10,033 nt of DNA from JAZGEG01 sp964346665 (GTDB lineage: Archaea > Aenigmatarchaeota > Aenigmatarchaeia > QMZP01 > QMZT01). The position numbers were made by a program, and so were the translations under genes. The notes under the pieces are model-generated. The model searched no databases. It saw only the letters and a program-made list of their open reading frames with translations, and was not told the origin of the DNA. The stretch's first letter is position 1, and the number at the start of each line of letters is the position of its first letter. The DNA is taken from the NCBI GenBank assembly GCA_964346665.1, contig CAYFVC010000045.1:1-10033 (forward strand), given 5' to 3'. This document shows, piece by piece, positions 1 to 5,558 of this stretch.

Positions 1-43
1 CTTATTTTTGAGAAGTAATTTATTGATATTAATAAAAAACAAT

Positions 44-259
44 CTATATTGAAAGATTTTTATATATGTTACCTCCCAAAATTGCTAAACCAGCAATCGT
101 CGGAAGCTTTACTGCTGCTGTTGAAACAGTAGAACTGATTTTCCCATGACCTTCACTTCTAAATGCTCTGTATGAATCTCTGATTCCTGTTGGCGTAATA
201 TCCAAAAAGTCACCTAAAGCGTCTCCTAAATACCTACTTTTTACACTTTCTTTTATCAT
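44..259 (-). CDS. Small hypothetical protein, 71 aa
   Basis: I do not recognise this protein. It has a charged N-terminal half with the run ITPTGIRDSYRAFRSEGHGK and a more hydrophobic C-terminal stretch from about residue 44 to 66 (Val, Ala, Leu, Ile and Gly rich) that could be a membrane-associated helix. The frame can be extended upstream to a TTG at 334, but I chose the ATG at 257-259 because a TATA-like element (cctataaag read on the plus strand, 281-289) is centred 26 bases before it. That fits leaderless initiation and would place any longer start upstream of the transcript. The region is A/T-rich like its methyltransferase neighbour. Evidence for being a real gene is the promoter placement and an ordinary protein-like composition; there is no functional evidence. 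Confidence 0.5.
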   Translation of the reverse strand: MIKESVKSRYLGDALGDFLDITPTGIRDSYRAFRSEGHGKISSTVSTAAVKLPTIAGLAILGGNIYKNLSI

Positions 260-280
260 AATTAAGTAGTAATTTATATA

Positions 281-289
281 CCTATAAAG
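281..289 (-). promoter_or_regulatory. TATA box for the 71-aa gene
   Basis: The minus strand reads CTTTATAGG here, centred 26 bases upstream of the ATG at 259. This is the spacing expected for an archaeal leaderless transcript. A second A/T-rich run (tatataaat) sits closer and is too near the start to be its TATA box. Confidence 0.4.
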
Positions 290-381
290 CTTTCTGTTAG
301 CCGATATATATCGATTTTTGCTTAAATTACCCAATTTTTATGACCATTTTGTTTCTTTATTTCATTATTCAAAATCCTAAA

Positions 382-408
382 TTAAATATCCTTAACCATC
401 TTCAAAAA
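382..408. repeat. Direct repeat copy A: duplicate of the 3' end of the DUF460 gene
   Basis: This 27-base stretch matches 1093-1119 at 24 of 27 positions, in the same orientation. Copy two is the true 3' end of the DUF460-like gene. Read on the minus strand, this copy still encodes the tail FLKMVKDI followed by TAA, against FLNMVKDI and TAA in the intact gene. Similarity stops after position 408, where an unrelated G-rich stretch begins. The two copies bracket the methyltransferase gene, like the duplicated target or att core left by insertion into the 3' end of a gene. No integrase is present. Confidence 0.6.
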
Positions 409-447
409 GGTCGGGGAGCTGAGGGAGAGTTGCTGATTTTCTCCATA

Positions 448-455
448 CTTTTAAG
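448..455 (+). promoter_or_regulatory. TATA box for the methyltransferase gene
   Basis: The element cttttaag is centred about 27 bases before the ATG at 479. No Shine-Dalgarno sequence lies between them, so a leaderless transcript is likely. This is a weaker match to the TATA consensus than others in the window. Confidence 0.35.
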
Positions 456-478
456 TTGTGAGTAATCAAAAATAAATT

Positions 479-1096
479 ATGCAGTCTAAAAAATTTTACG
501 AAAATTTGGGTAAATACCAATTGACAAGAAAAAGAGAAAATTTAGACCTCAGGGATGCTTTTTTAATAAAAACCTATAAAGGGAAAAAATTGAAAGTTCT
601 GGATCTTGGATGCGGGAAGGGATATCTCTCTTATGGATTTGCTGAGATAGGTAACAAAGTTACAGTTGTCGATGCTTCAGAATCCATGCTTAATTATGCA
701 AAAAGGAAAAATAACCACAAAAACATAGTTTATGTGCATTCAGATTTCCAAAAAATAGAACTTGAAAATAAATTTGATTTAGTTTTCGCGATAAATTCAT
801 TTGTTCATATTAAGAAATTAGACCCCCTTCTAAAATCTGTTCATAAATCTATGAGGAAAAATGGAAAATTTATTATATGTTTTCCACATCCATTCCAAGA
901 CATAGAAACAATTAAAGATAACTACGGGGAAAGAATAATCAAACTAAAAACCAAATTTGGTATTGTTATGCAATATCACCGACCAATTCAATTTTATATA
1001 AATAAACTTATTGAATCTGGCTTTAGAGTATCAAAGGTTTATGAGTTCCCGCTTAAAAAACCCAGCTTCTTCATTATTGAAACCAGAAAACCTTAA
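479..1096 (+). CDS. SAM-dependent class I methyltransferase
   Basis: A 205-aa Rossmann-fold methyltransferase. Motif I is VLDLGCGKG at residues 40-48, which binds S-adenosylmethionine. The acidic residue ending strand 2 is D65 in VTVVDAS, and HSDF at 87-90 supplies the usual residues near the adenine ring. FDLVFAINSFVH (99-110) is motif IV. The C-terminal third (PHPF, then YHRPIQFYINKLIESGF) is the variable substrate-binding part. The acceptor cannot be named; overall it resembles generic methyltransferase domain 11/25 proteins. The gene is markedly A/T-rich compared with the housekeeping genes to its right. Its last 4 bases overlap the 3' end of the convergent DUF460 gene, and it is bracketed by a 27-base direct repeat, so recent acquisition is plausible. 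The start has no Shine-Dalgarno site but has a TATA-like element at leaderless spacing. Confidence 0.88.
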   Translation: MQSKKFYENLGKYQLTRKRENLDLRDAFLIKTYKGKKLKVLDLGCGKGYLSYGFAEIGNKVTVVDASESMLNYAKRKNNHKNIVYVHSDFQKIELENKFDLVFAINSFVHIKKLDPLLKSVHKSMRKNGKFIICFPHPFQDIETIKDNYGERIIKLKTKFGIVMQYHRPIQFYINKLIESGFRVSKVYEFPLKKPSFFIIETRKP

Positions 1097-1119
1097 ATAT
1101 CCTTCACCATATTCAAGAA
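1093..1119. repeat. Direct repeat copy B: 3' end of the DUF460 gene
   Basis: This is the partner of the repeat at 382-408, with mismatches at repeat positions 13, 19 and 25. It contains the last eight codons plus stop of the DUF460-like gene and, on the other strand, the last bases of the methyltransferase gene. The start-to-start distance between the copies is 711 bases. Confidence 0.6.
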
Positions 1120-1569
1120 CAATTCCTTCCTCGACTTTTCGAAACTCTTAACATCCCCGTTCTTTTCCAAGCGGTCTTTTAGCTTCTTGAAGTTAGGCCG
1201 GAACTTTTTGTACGCGAAGATCGCCGAAGCGAGCGCACTCTTCTCATGGTCGTTCATCTTTGGCGGTTCTTTCAGGAAATTGTAGACAAGCAGGCGCTTC
1301 TTTTTCTTGGTCATGTTCTTCGCTGGCAAGATCAATTTCGCTGAGATAGAGGAGGCGAGCTTTTTCAACTGGGAAGGCGGTTTCGCACGGTCCGTGGAGA
1401 GGACTAGGACGTTTCCCGAATCCGTTATGTGATCGAGAACTTGCGAATTCTGTGGGTGGACGAGCGTGTCGAGGCAAACGATTTTCCCGTCAAGATCGAG
1501 CAAAGCTATGGATGTGTGAAGACCAACGTCAATCCCGCCTATAAGAAGTGACCTTTCTTTGCCTTTCAT
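1093..1569 (-). CDS. DUF460 (COG2433-like) RNase H-fold protein, stand-alone domain
   Basis: A 158-aa protein matching the archaeal DUF460 domain, predicted to be a RuvC/YqgF-like RNase H-fold nuclease of unknown substrate. Three expected acidic positions are visible: D14 in GGIDVG, D60 in VLSTD and D107 in NDHE, followed by the family-typical SALASAIFAYKKF helix (111-123). A basic, helical C-terminal tail follows. Many archaeal members are several times longer, with a coiled-coil region, whereas this one is little more than the catalytic domain. Whether it is naturally short or was cut by the nearby insertion cannot be decided here, but the conserved domain is complete. Start ATG at 1567-1569 has a TATA box centred 26 bases upstream, so it is probably leaderless. 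It is richer in G+C than both neighbours. It may act on DNA or RNA; nuclease activity is inferred from the fold only. Confidence 0.85.
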   Translation of the reverse strand: MKGKERSLLIGGIDVGLHTSIALLDLDGKIVCLDTLVHPQNSQVLDHITDSGNVLVLSTDRAKPPSQLKKLASSISAKLILPAKNMTKKKKRLLVYNFLKEPPKMNDHEKSALASAIFAYKKFRPNFKKLKDRLEKNGDVKSFEKSRKELFLNMVKDI

Positions 1570-1590
1570 TCAATTAAGAATTCATTAAGA

Positions 1591-1600
1591 AATATAAAAG
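1591..1600 (-). promoter_or_regulatory. TATA box for the DUF460 gene
   Basis: The minus strand reads CTTTTATATT, centred about 26 bases before the ATG at 1569. It lies in the 41-base gap after the upstream 86-aa gene, so the DUF460 gene need not depend on that gene's transcript. Confidence 0.5.
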
Positions 1601-1610
1601 GATTTATGAA

Positions 1611-1871
1611 TTAGTTGGATTGAGAAAATCTGGATTTAATTTCCTTAATATCAGCTCTAAATTTTTCGAGTGTTTTGTAACCAAAACTTCCTATTTTATA
1701 ACTAATTGTTGTTCTGTACTGACCACCTTCTTTCATATCACCAACGATCTCCAGTTCAAAAAAATCGAGATCATCAGAAAGGCATGCCCTTAACTTTGTA
1801 GGTTCAATACCTTTGTTTTTAAAATATCTAATTCTGTTTAAAACTTCATCTTCTAGCTTTTCTTTTGTCAT
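1611..1871 (-). CDS. Small hypothetical protein, 86 aa
   Basis: I do not recognise this protein. It is soluble and charged, predicted mainly alpha (residues 1-20), beta (about 32-60, with alternating DFFELEIVGDM and QYRTTISYKIG) and alpha (67-82). The composition looks like a real small globular domain, not a shadow. The start is supported by a Shine-Dalgarno site, AGGAGT on the minus strand at 1878-1883, six bases before the ATG. A TTTTAAAA core at 1905-1912 could be its TATA box, giving a very short leader beginning near the Shine-Dalgarno site. The gene is A/T-rich and lies 41 bases upstream of the DUF460 gene in the same orientation, so partial co-transcription is possible. Confidence 0.65.
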   Translation of the reverse strand: MTKEKLEDEVLNRIRYFKNKGIEPTKLRACLSDDLDFFELEIVGDMKEGGQYRTTISYKIGSFGYKTLEKFRADIKEIKSRFSQSN

Positions 1872-1953
1872 ATTTTAACTCCTATTATTAGGATTCGGGT
1901 AAAGTTTTAAAACCTTATTTGAACCCAAATTCAAATTGCTTACCAAGGTAATC

Positions 1954-1962
1954 ATTTAAAAG
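1954..1962 (+). promoter_or_regulatory. TATA box for the HAD hydrolase gene
   Basis: The element atttaaaag is centred 24 bases before the ATG at 1982, with no Shine-Dalgarno site between them. The arrangement fits a leaderless transcript. Confidence 0.45.
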
Positions 1963-1981
1963 CTGCGCTCTATCTATTCTA

Positions 1982-2623
1982 ATGGCAATAGAGGCTGTTA
2001 TATTTGATTTCGATGGAGTCATAGCGGATTCGAAAGAAACTATTTTTAAGATTTACGAAGCCGTTTGTAAGGACATGGGGATCGAGTTCTATGACTCAAT
2101 TTCAGACTTCACTAAAAATCTAGATGGTAATTACAAGCACTTCTATCTGAAGTTAGGCATAAAGGAAAAGGATTTTGGCAAAGCGAATAAAATATACAAA
2201 AAATACTTCTTGAAATTAGGTGAGGGGATCGGGATATTCGGGGGTGTGGAGGAAGTTATTTTCGCTCTCAAAAGAAATGGTTTCAAGATAGGCATATCAT
2301 CCAATACACATGAATTCATAGTGAGATCCCTCCTCCAAAGGTTCGGTATTGAAGAGTACATAGATGCCATAGTCGGGGGGAAGGACATAAACAAGCTGAA
2401 ACCCGATCCATCCCTAATAACCATGGTAGTGGAAAAAATGGGCGTTGCTTCAGGGCATACAGCTTATGTAGGAGACATGGAAGTCGACATGCTCGCAGGG
2501 AGAGCAGCGAAAGTCGGAAAGCTCATCGCCGTGACATACGGATTCCATACGAAAGAAATGCTCGATAGGTTCGACCCGGACGCGATGGTTGACAGCCCGA
2601 AAGAGATTCCTGAGAATTTGTGA
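1982..2623 (+). CDS. HAD-superfamily hydrolase, phosphoglycolate phosphatase-like
   Basis: A 213-aa HAD subfamily IA phosphatase with all four motifs. Motif I is DFDGVIADS with nucleophile D9 and acid/base D11. Motif II is ISSNT with S107. Motif III is K140 in KLKPDP. Motif IV is GDMEVDM with D165 and D169 for Mg2+. Residues 15-85 form the helical C1 cap that determines the substrate. Such enzymes remove phosphate from small metabolites such as 2-phosphoglycolate, sugar phosphates or nucleotides; the specific substrate cannot be read from the sequence. It is cytoplasmic. The gene ends four bases before the convergent GGGPS gene, and its 3' side runs into a T-rich stretch (about 2626-2645) that could help termination. 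The start is the first ATG, with a TATA element at leaderless spacing. Confidence 0.88.
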   Translation: MAIEAVIFDFDGVIADSKETIFKIYEAVCKDMGIEFYDSISDFTKNLDGNYKHFYLKLGIKEKDFGKANKIYKKYFLKLGEGIGIFGGVEEVIFALKRNGFKIGISSNTHEFIVRSLLQRFGIEEYIDAIVGGKDINKLKPDPSLITMVVEKMGVASGHTAYVGDMEVDMLAGRAAKVGKLIAVTYGFHTKEMLDRFDPDAMVDSPKEIPENL

Positions 2624-2627
2624 CTTA

Positions 2628-3398
2628 TTAACTTTTCTTCTCTTTACCCACATTCTTCGTGAACTCAACTAGTTTTTTCGCGGTTTCCAAAGGACTGTCT
2701 GATTTTTCAACCAGAGAAGCAATGTGGATTCCGTCCGCTCCCGCCTTAATTGTTGTTTTTATGTCGTCAAGCGTTTTGCTTGAGCCAGCGCAGATCACGG
2801 GGTGACCTACCGCTTTTTTCACAGCCTTGAACATTTCGGGGGAAGAGGGACCTGGAGCTCCTGAACCTCTCTCAAGTATCGTTATCCTATGCCCTAGAAG
2901 TTTTCCAGCGAGGGCATAAGAGACTGCGATATCAGGTTTGTCGTATGGTATGAGCTTTGCTTCCCCCACCCGGCCAACGGTCTCACCTGGCTCGATGATT
3001 AAGAGGGAAGTGGGTATCGCTTCTATGCCTATCTTTACAATCATGGGCGCGGCGAGGGCGTGAGCCCCGGTTATCCAGTAAGGGTTTTTTGAATTAAGAA
3101 GACTCATAAAGTAGAGAGCATCAGCGTGTTTTGAAACACCTCCCACATTTCCTGGGAAAAGCATAATGGGTTTGTTGACAGATTCTTTTATAATCTTCAT
3201 GACGTTGTTGAAAGCATCTCCTCCCACCCCCGTTGATCCGCCTATTAGAATTATGTCAGCATTTGCCTCATCGAAGACCTTTGCGAGCTCGACAGGATCT
3301 TTTCCCTTCTCGTTTGTAGGGTCGATCAGTCCAAAAAACACCACGCCGTCCTTTTCAATTGTTTCGTGTATGTGAGTTTCGACTTTCCCTAATTTCAT
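2628..3398 (-). CDS. Geranylgeranylglyceryl phosphate synthase (GGGPS)
   Basis: A 256-aa TIM-barrel prenyltransferase joining sn-glycerol-1-phosphate to geranylgeranyl diphosphate (EC 2.5.1.41), the first committed ether-bond step of archaeal membrane lipids. Family motifs are visible in order: LIDPTN with metal-binding D26, IGGSTG (52-57), MLFPGNVGGVS (79-89), YWITGAH (107-113), IEPGETVGRVG (135-145), YALAGKLLG (161-169), LERGSGAPGP (175-184), and the phosphate-binding CAGSSK and AGADGIHI near 203-226. Length is normal and no key motif is missing. The ATG at 3396-3398 has a TATA box centred 26 bases upstream and no leader. It is transcribed away from the epimerase gene from a shared 30-base gap, and converges on the HAD gene. 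The role is highly secure; no lipid-gene partner other than possibly the broken epimerase is nearby. Confidence 0.95.
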   Translation of the reverse strand: MKLGKVETHIHETIEKDGVVFFGLIDPTNEKGKDPVELAKVFDEANADIILIGGSTGVGGDAFNNVMKIIKESVNKPIMLFPGNVGGVSKHADALYFMSLLNSKNPYWITGAHALAAPMIVKIGIEAIPTSLLIIEPGETVGRVGEAKLIPYDKPDIAVSYALAGKLLGHRITILERGSGAPGPSSPEMFKAVKKAVGHPVICAGSSKTLDDIKTTIKAGADGIHIASLVEKSDSPLETAKKLVEFTKNVGKEKKS

Positions 3399-3428
3399 AG
3401 TTTTAAATACGAGGAAATACTTATAAAT
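3399..3428. promoter_or_regulatory. Overlapping divergent promoters of GGGPS and epimerase
   Basis: The two start codons are only 30 bases apart. The minus-strand TATA box ATTTATAAG (3420-3428) is centred 26 bases before the GGGPS ATG and touches the epimerase ATG. The plus-strand TATA box ttttaaata (3401-3409) is centred 24 bases before the epimerase ATG and lies next to the GGGPS start. Both transcripts would be leaderless, and each TATA box sits at the other gene's start site. Confidence 0.6.
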
Positions 3429-4325
3429 ATGCTTTTAGTCACGGGTGCAACGGGTTTTTTGGGAACGAATTTGATAAAGGGAGTTAGCAAAATCAGGGAT
3501 GACATTCGTATACTAACGATGGATTCTGATTTCGAGAAGGCGAAAAATCTTTATCCGAAATACGAGATCGTGAAAGGGGATATCACAAGGAAAGAAACCC
3601 TGAAAGGTGTTGGGAAGGATGTTGATATCGTGATTCACCTGGCAGGGCTTGTTTCATATTCGAAACCAAGGGGAATCATGTTCAGGGTGAATACGGAGGG
3701 GACAAAGAATGTTTTAGAGGCCTGTAAAGAGGCGGAGAAGTTCATATTCTCCTCGAGCGTTTCTGTGTACGGGGAGATCAAAGGCCAAGCGGACGAAAGC
3801 TATCCGAGAAATACGACAAACTTCTATGGTTAATCGAAAAGGGAGGCGGAAAACATCGTTCGGGATTCAGGATTGCGAAATCTCGTTTTCAGGATCGCCC
3901 CCATTTATGGGGAGGGATCACCTCAGTGGCTCAAGAACCTTCGATTGCTCGATAAGGGGTTCCCGATACCTCGAACGCCGAACCTAACGCATGTCACACA
4001 CATATCAAACGCTGTCCAGGCCTTCAAAATAGGGGTAAAAAAAGGTGAAAGGATATACAACATAGCGGATGAAAGACCCGTTAAATTCGTGGAGTTCGCG
4101 GAGATTCTTGTGGAAATGCTCGGGAAGAAGCCGAATTTCCTTCCTTACTGGCTCGTGAGCCTACTAGCGAGATTGAAAGGGATGAAAACGTATCTGGACG
4201 TTCTCACGATGAACAGGAATTATGATATAGCTAACGCTGTGAAGGAATTGAAATACAACCCAAAACTCGATTTCTTGGGAGAGTTAAAGAAAATGGTGGA
4301 CTGGTATAAGAATTTAAAAACCTAG
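3429..4325 (+). pseudogene. NAD-dependent epimerase/dehydratase (extended SDR) with one in-frame stop
   Basis: A 299-codon extended short-chain dehydrogenase/epimerase, intact except for TAA at 3831-3833 (codon 135). The NAD-binding glycine motif TGATGFLG is at residues 5-12, followed by KGDIT, VIHLAGLVSY, NTEGTKNVLEAC and FIFSSSVSVYGE (catalytic Ser region). The catalytic YxxxK motif reads Y133-G134-stop-S136-K137, and the frame continues with KREAENIV, LVFRIAPIYGEG, VTHISNAV and a full C-terminal substrate domain ending DWYKNLKT. No frameshift is needed. A single base change (for example TTA, TAT or TAC to TAA) explains it. As read, only a 134-aa fragment lacking the catalytic lysine is made; the downstream part has no good start. 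A sequencing error, recent inactivation or readthrough are all possible. TAA is not the pyrrolysine or selenocysteine codon. Substrate is probably a nucleotide sugar or similar, not determinable. Confidence 0.85.
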
Positions 4326-4345
4326 ACCTGACCATCTTCAAAAGA

Positions 4346-4372
4346 CGGAAAGAACGGAAATTTTACTTTCCG
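4346..4372 (-). terminator. Hairpin at the 3' end of the zinc-ribbon gene
   Basis: Inverted repeat CGGAAAG (4346-4352) and CTTTCCG (4366-4372), a 7-bp stem with a 13-base loop that includes the zinc-ribbon stop codon. An alternative shorter stem uses cggaaa at 4355-4360. It lies between the convergent ends of the epimerase and zinc-ribbon genes, so it could act for either strand. No strong T-run follows, so this is a modest call. Confidence 0.3.
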
Positions 4373-4503
4373 ATCCTGAAGACCTTTGTTCCGCAGGTTG
4401 GGCATTCACCCTTCTTTGCGGGCTTTCCGTTCTTCAAGGTTACACTCTGCTCGTTCTTCATCTCAACTTTTTTCCTGCACTTCACACAGTATGCTGTTGT
4501 CAT
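4363..4503 (-). CDS. Small zinc-ribbon protein (DUF5679-like), 46 aa
   Basis: A 46-aa protein beginning MTTAYCVKCRKKVEM and ending GECPTCGTKVFRIGK. Two Cys pairs, C6-x2-C9 and C34-x2-C37, form a single zinc ribbon. The central strand carries NEQSVTLKNGKPAKK. This matches the pattern of the DUF5679 family of tiny zinc ribbons found widely in archaea and some bacteria, whose function is unknown; nucleic-acid or ribosome binding is only a guess from fold and basic charge. The start is decided by a perfect AGGAGGT Shine-Dalgarno at 4509-4515 on the minus strand, five bases before the ATG. A TATA box at 4551-4558 predicts a leader of about 26 bases. It is divergent from the histone gene, which has the same strong-leader architecture, suggesting high expression of both. 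Confidence 0.85.
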   Translation of the reverse strand: MTTAYCVKCRKKVEMKNEQSVTLKNGKPAKKGECPTCGTKVFRIGK

Positions 4504-4508
4504 AATTT

Positions 4509-4515
4509 ACCTCCT
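4509..4515 (-). promoter_or_regulatory. Shine-Dalgarno site of the zinc-ribbon gene
   Basis: The minus strand reads AGGAGGT, near-perfect complementarity to the archaeal 16S rRNA 3' end, five bases before the ATG. It fixes the start of a gene too short for routine calling. Confidence 0.8.
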
Positions 4516-4550
4516 ATATAGCGATTATTGATTAATTTATGCCAAACCGC

Positions 4551-4558
4551 TTTATAAA
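4551..4558 (-). promoter_or_regulatory. TATA box for the zinc-ribbon gene
   Basis: TTTATAAA, centred about 52 bases before the ATG at 4503. This predicts a transcript start near 4529 and a 26-base leader that contains the Shine-Dalgarno site. The element is palindromic, so it could also direct rightward transcription toward 4580. Confidence 0.5.
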
Positions 4559-4668
4559 GGTTTAGGAACAAAAAAGTCTCTCTGTTCTCCTTTTAACTTT
4601 ATTTATGAGTATGAACTTATCTAAATTGGAAAAAAAAGGATTTTTAGGTCTTTTAAGTAGGAGAAAAA

Positions 4669-4677
4669 CTTTATAAA
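4669..4677 (+). promoter_or_regulatory. TATA box for the histone gene
   Basis: The element ctttataaa is preceded by an A-rich BRE-like run (gagaaaaa). A start about 26 bases downstream, near 4699, gives a leader of roughly 30 bases carrying the Shine-Dalgarno site AGGAGG at 4717-4722, seven bases before the ATG. Confidence 0.6.
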
Positions 4678-4729
4678 CCATTATTATAATTTTTAAAAAC
4701 CAAACAATCATTTTCAAGGAGGAGATAAA

Positions 4730-4945
4730 ATGCCTGTTAAAAAGCACAGACTCCCGCTCGCTCCTTTCGAAAGGATATTGAAGGACGCGGGAGCGAAAAG
4801 GGTTTCAAAAACCGCGATGAAGGAGTTCGCTGTCGTGACAGAGGAGATAGCGGACGAGATTGCAAGTAATGCTGTGAAGTTCGCAAAGCATGCCGGAAGG
4901 AAGACCGTGGTAGGAGAAGATATAAGACTCGCGAGAAAACAATGA
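4730..4945 (+). CDS. Archaeal histone (HMf family)
   Basis: A 71-aa single histone-fold protein. After a short basic N-terminus (MPVKKHR), the fold follows the HMf pattern: LPLAPFERILKDAGAKRVS (helix 1 and loop 1), TAMKEFAVVTEEIADEIASN with following residues (long helix 2), the loop-2 signature AGRKTV, and GEDIRLARKQ (helix 3). The RKT loop and the helix-1/loop-1 arginine and lysines contact DNA phosphates. It dimerises and wraps DNA as a nucleosome-like or extended superhelix. There is no C-terminal tail beyond helix 3, as usual in archaea. The N-terminal extension of about five residues is slightly longer than in HMfA/HMfB. The start is supported by AGGAGG seven bases upstream and a strong TATA box. 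It is convergent with the CYTH gene. Confidence 0.95.
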   Translation: MPVKKHRLPLAPFERILKDAGAKRVSKTAMKEFAVVTEEIADEIASNAVKFAKHAGRKTVVGEDIRLARKQ

Positions 4946-4948
4946 AGG

Positions 4949-4969
4949 AGATAATAAAACAAATTATCT
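4949..4969. terminator. Hairpin between convergent histone and CYTH genes
   Basis: Inverted repeat AGATAAT (4949-4955) and ATTATCT (4963-4969) with a 7-base A-rich loop, starting four bases after the histone stop and reaching the last codons of the CYTH gene. It is A/T-only apart from one pair and therefore weak, but it is placed where both transcripts should end. A T-rich run (gattttctcc) follows on the plus strand. Confidence 0.3.
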
Positions 4970-5515
4970 AGATTTTCTCCAGAAAACCAAATTCTCCATT
5001 TCTTTACCTTTTCTCTCGCAGAAATCCTGGTAAATCTCAAAATACGTCCTGGTTATCCCCTCATTAATGTCGAGACCGAGCTTTTCGGCGACCTTTCTTA
5101 TCGCTTTTTCTTCTCCCTCTATCTCCATGTACGTCCCGAAGGGAAGCCTATCTAGCGAAATGTTCGTCCCATTCAGAACGAAATGGCTCGTTCTCTTTTC
5201 GTAAACCCAGAAAACCTCGTAACCCAGGCTTTCAAGTATAGTTTTCGTCCTCTGGAAATCGCTCATTTCTATTTCGATTTCATCCGCTTTCTTGAATTCG
5301 CCCTTCTTTATCCCGGTTTTGAACGTGAGGATGTTCTTGTCCCTGAATTTCCTCAACCTCAAAAGAATCCCCTTTTCCCTGATCTCCCCGTTATCGAAAA
5401 CCTCGTTGTGCTCGAGACCCTCGGAAATTTTCTCCGCCCCGATGGTTTTCAGTTTATAAATTACCTCGTTTTCGTTCTTTACTTCGAACTTTATCTCGAT
5501 TTCCTTAGTGAACAT
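4964..5515 (-). CDS. CYTH-domain protein (class IV adenylate cyclase / triphosphate tunnel enzyme)
   Basis: A 183-aa member of the CYTH superfamily. The N-terminal ExExK signature is E5-I-E7-I-K9, which binds metal and triphosphate. Tunnel-lining residues follow in family order: LLRLRKF (R53, R55), LTFK (K66), the alternating acidic strand DEIEIEM (E79, E81, E83), VYEKRTSHF (K107, R108), SLDRLPFGTYMEIEG (D122, E131, E133). The CyaB-type length and the helical ending match the archaeal class IV adenylate cyclase group, but archaeal members are as likely to be inorganic or organic triphosphatases; true cyclase activity is unproven. It is cytoplasmic. It is the last gene of the minus-strand train, 43 bases after the SecB-like gene, with no convincing promoter or Shine-Dalgarno of its own, so it is probably co-transcribed. 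Confidence 0.88.
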   Translation of the reverse strand: MFTKEIEIKFEVKNENEVIYKLKTIGAEKISEGLEHNEVFDNGEIREKGILLRLRKFRDKNILTFKTGIKKGEFKKADEIEIEMSDFQRTKTILESLGYEVFWVYEKRTSHFVLNGTNISLDRLPFGTYMEIEGEEKAIRKVAEKLGLDINEGITRTYFEIYQDFCERKGKEMENLVFWRKSR

Positions 5516-5558
5516 AACATCTAAATAGAACTATAGAAAACAGAAATAAAAATGAGGT

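Noticed and set aside
3873..4325. Second half of the epimerase as an independent gene starting at TTG 3873.
   Set aside because: It starts in the middle of a conserved SDR segment, lacks the NAD-binding half and a ribosome site, and is in the same frame as the first half. It is part of one interrupted gene.
4328..4344. A third sequence similar to the 382-408 repeat (shared 13-mer accatcttcaaaa) near the epimerase 3' end.
   Set aside because: A 13-base match in A/T-rich DNA of this length is expected about once by chance, and the flanks and reading frame do not agree with the other two copies. Kept only as a weak hint of a 3'-end motif.
4605..4676. A 23-codon plus-strand ORF upstream of the histone gene (MSMNLSKLEKKGFLG and on).
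   Set aside because: No Shine-Dalgarno or correctly spaced TATA box, and it ends in the histone TATA box. Most likely chance in an A/T-rich intergenic region.
4562..4747. A 61-codon minus-strand frame across the histone promoter.
   Set aside because: It overlaps the histone start and both promoters, its composition follows A/T-rich DNA, and it has no ribosome site.
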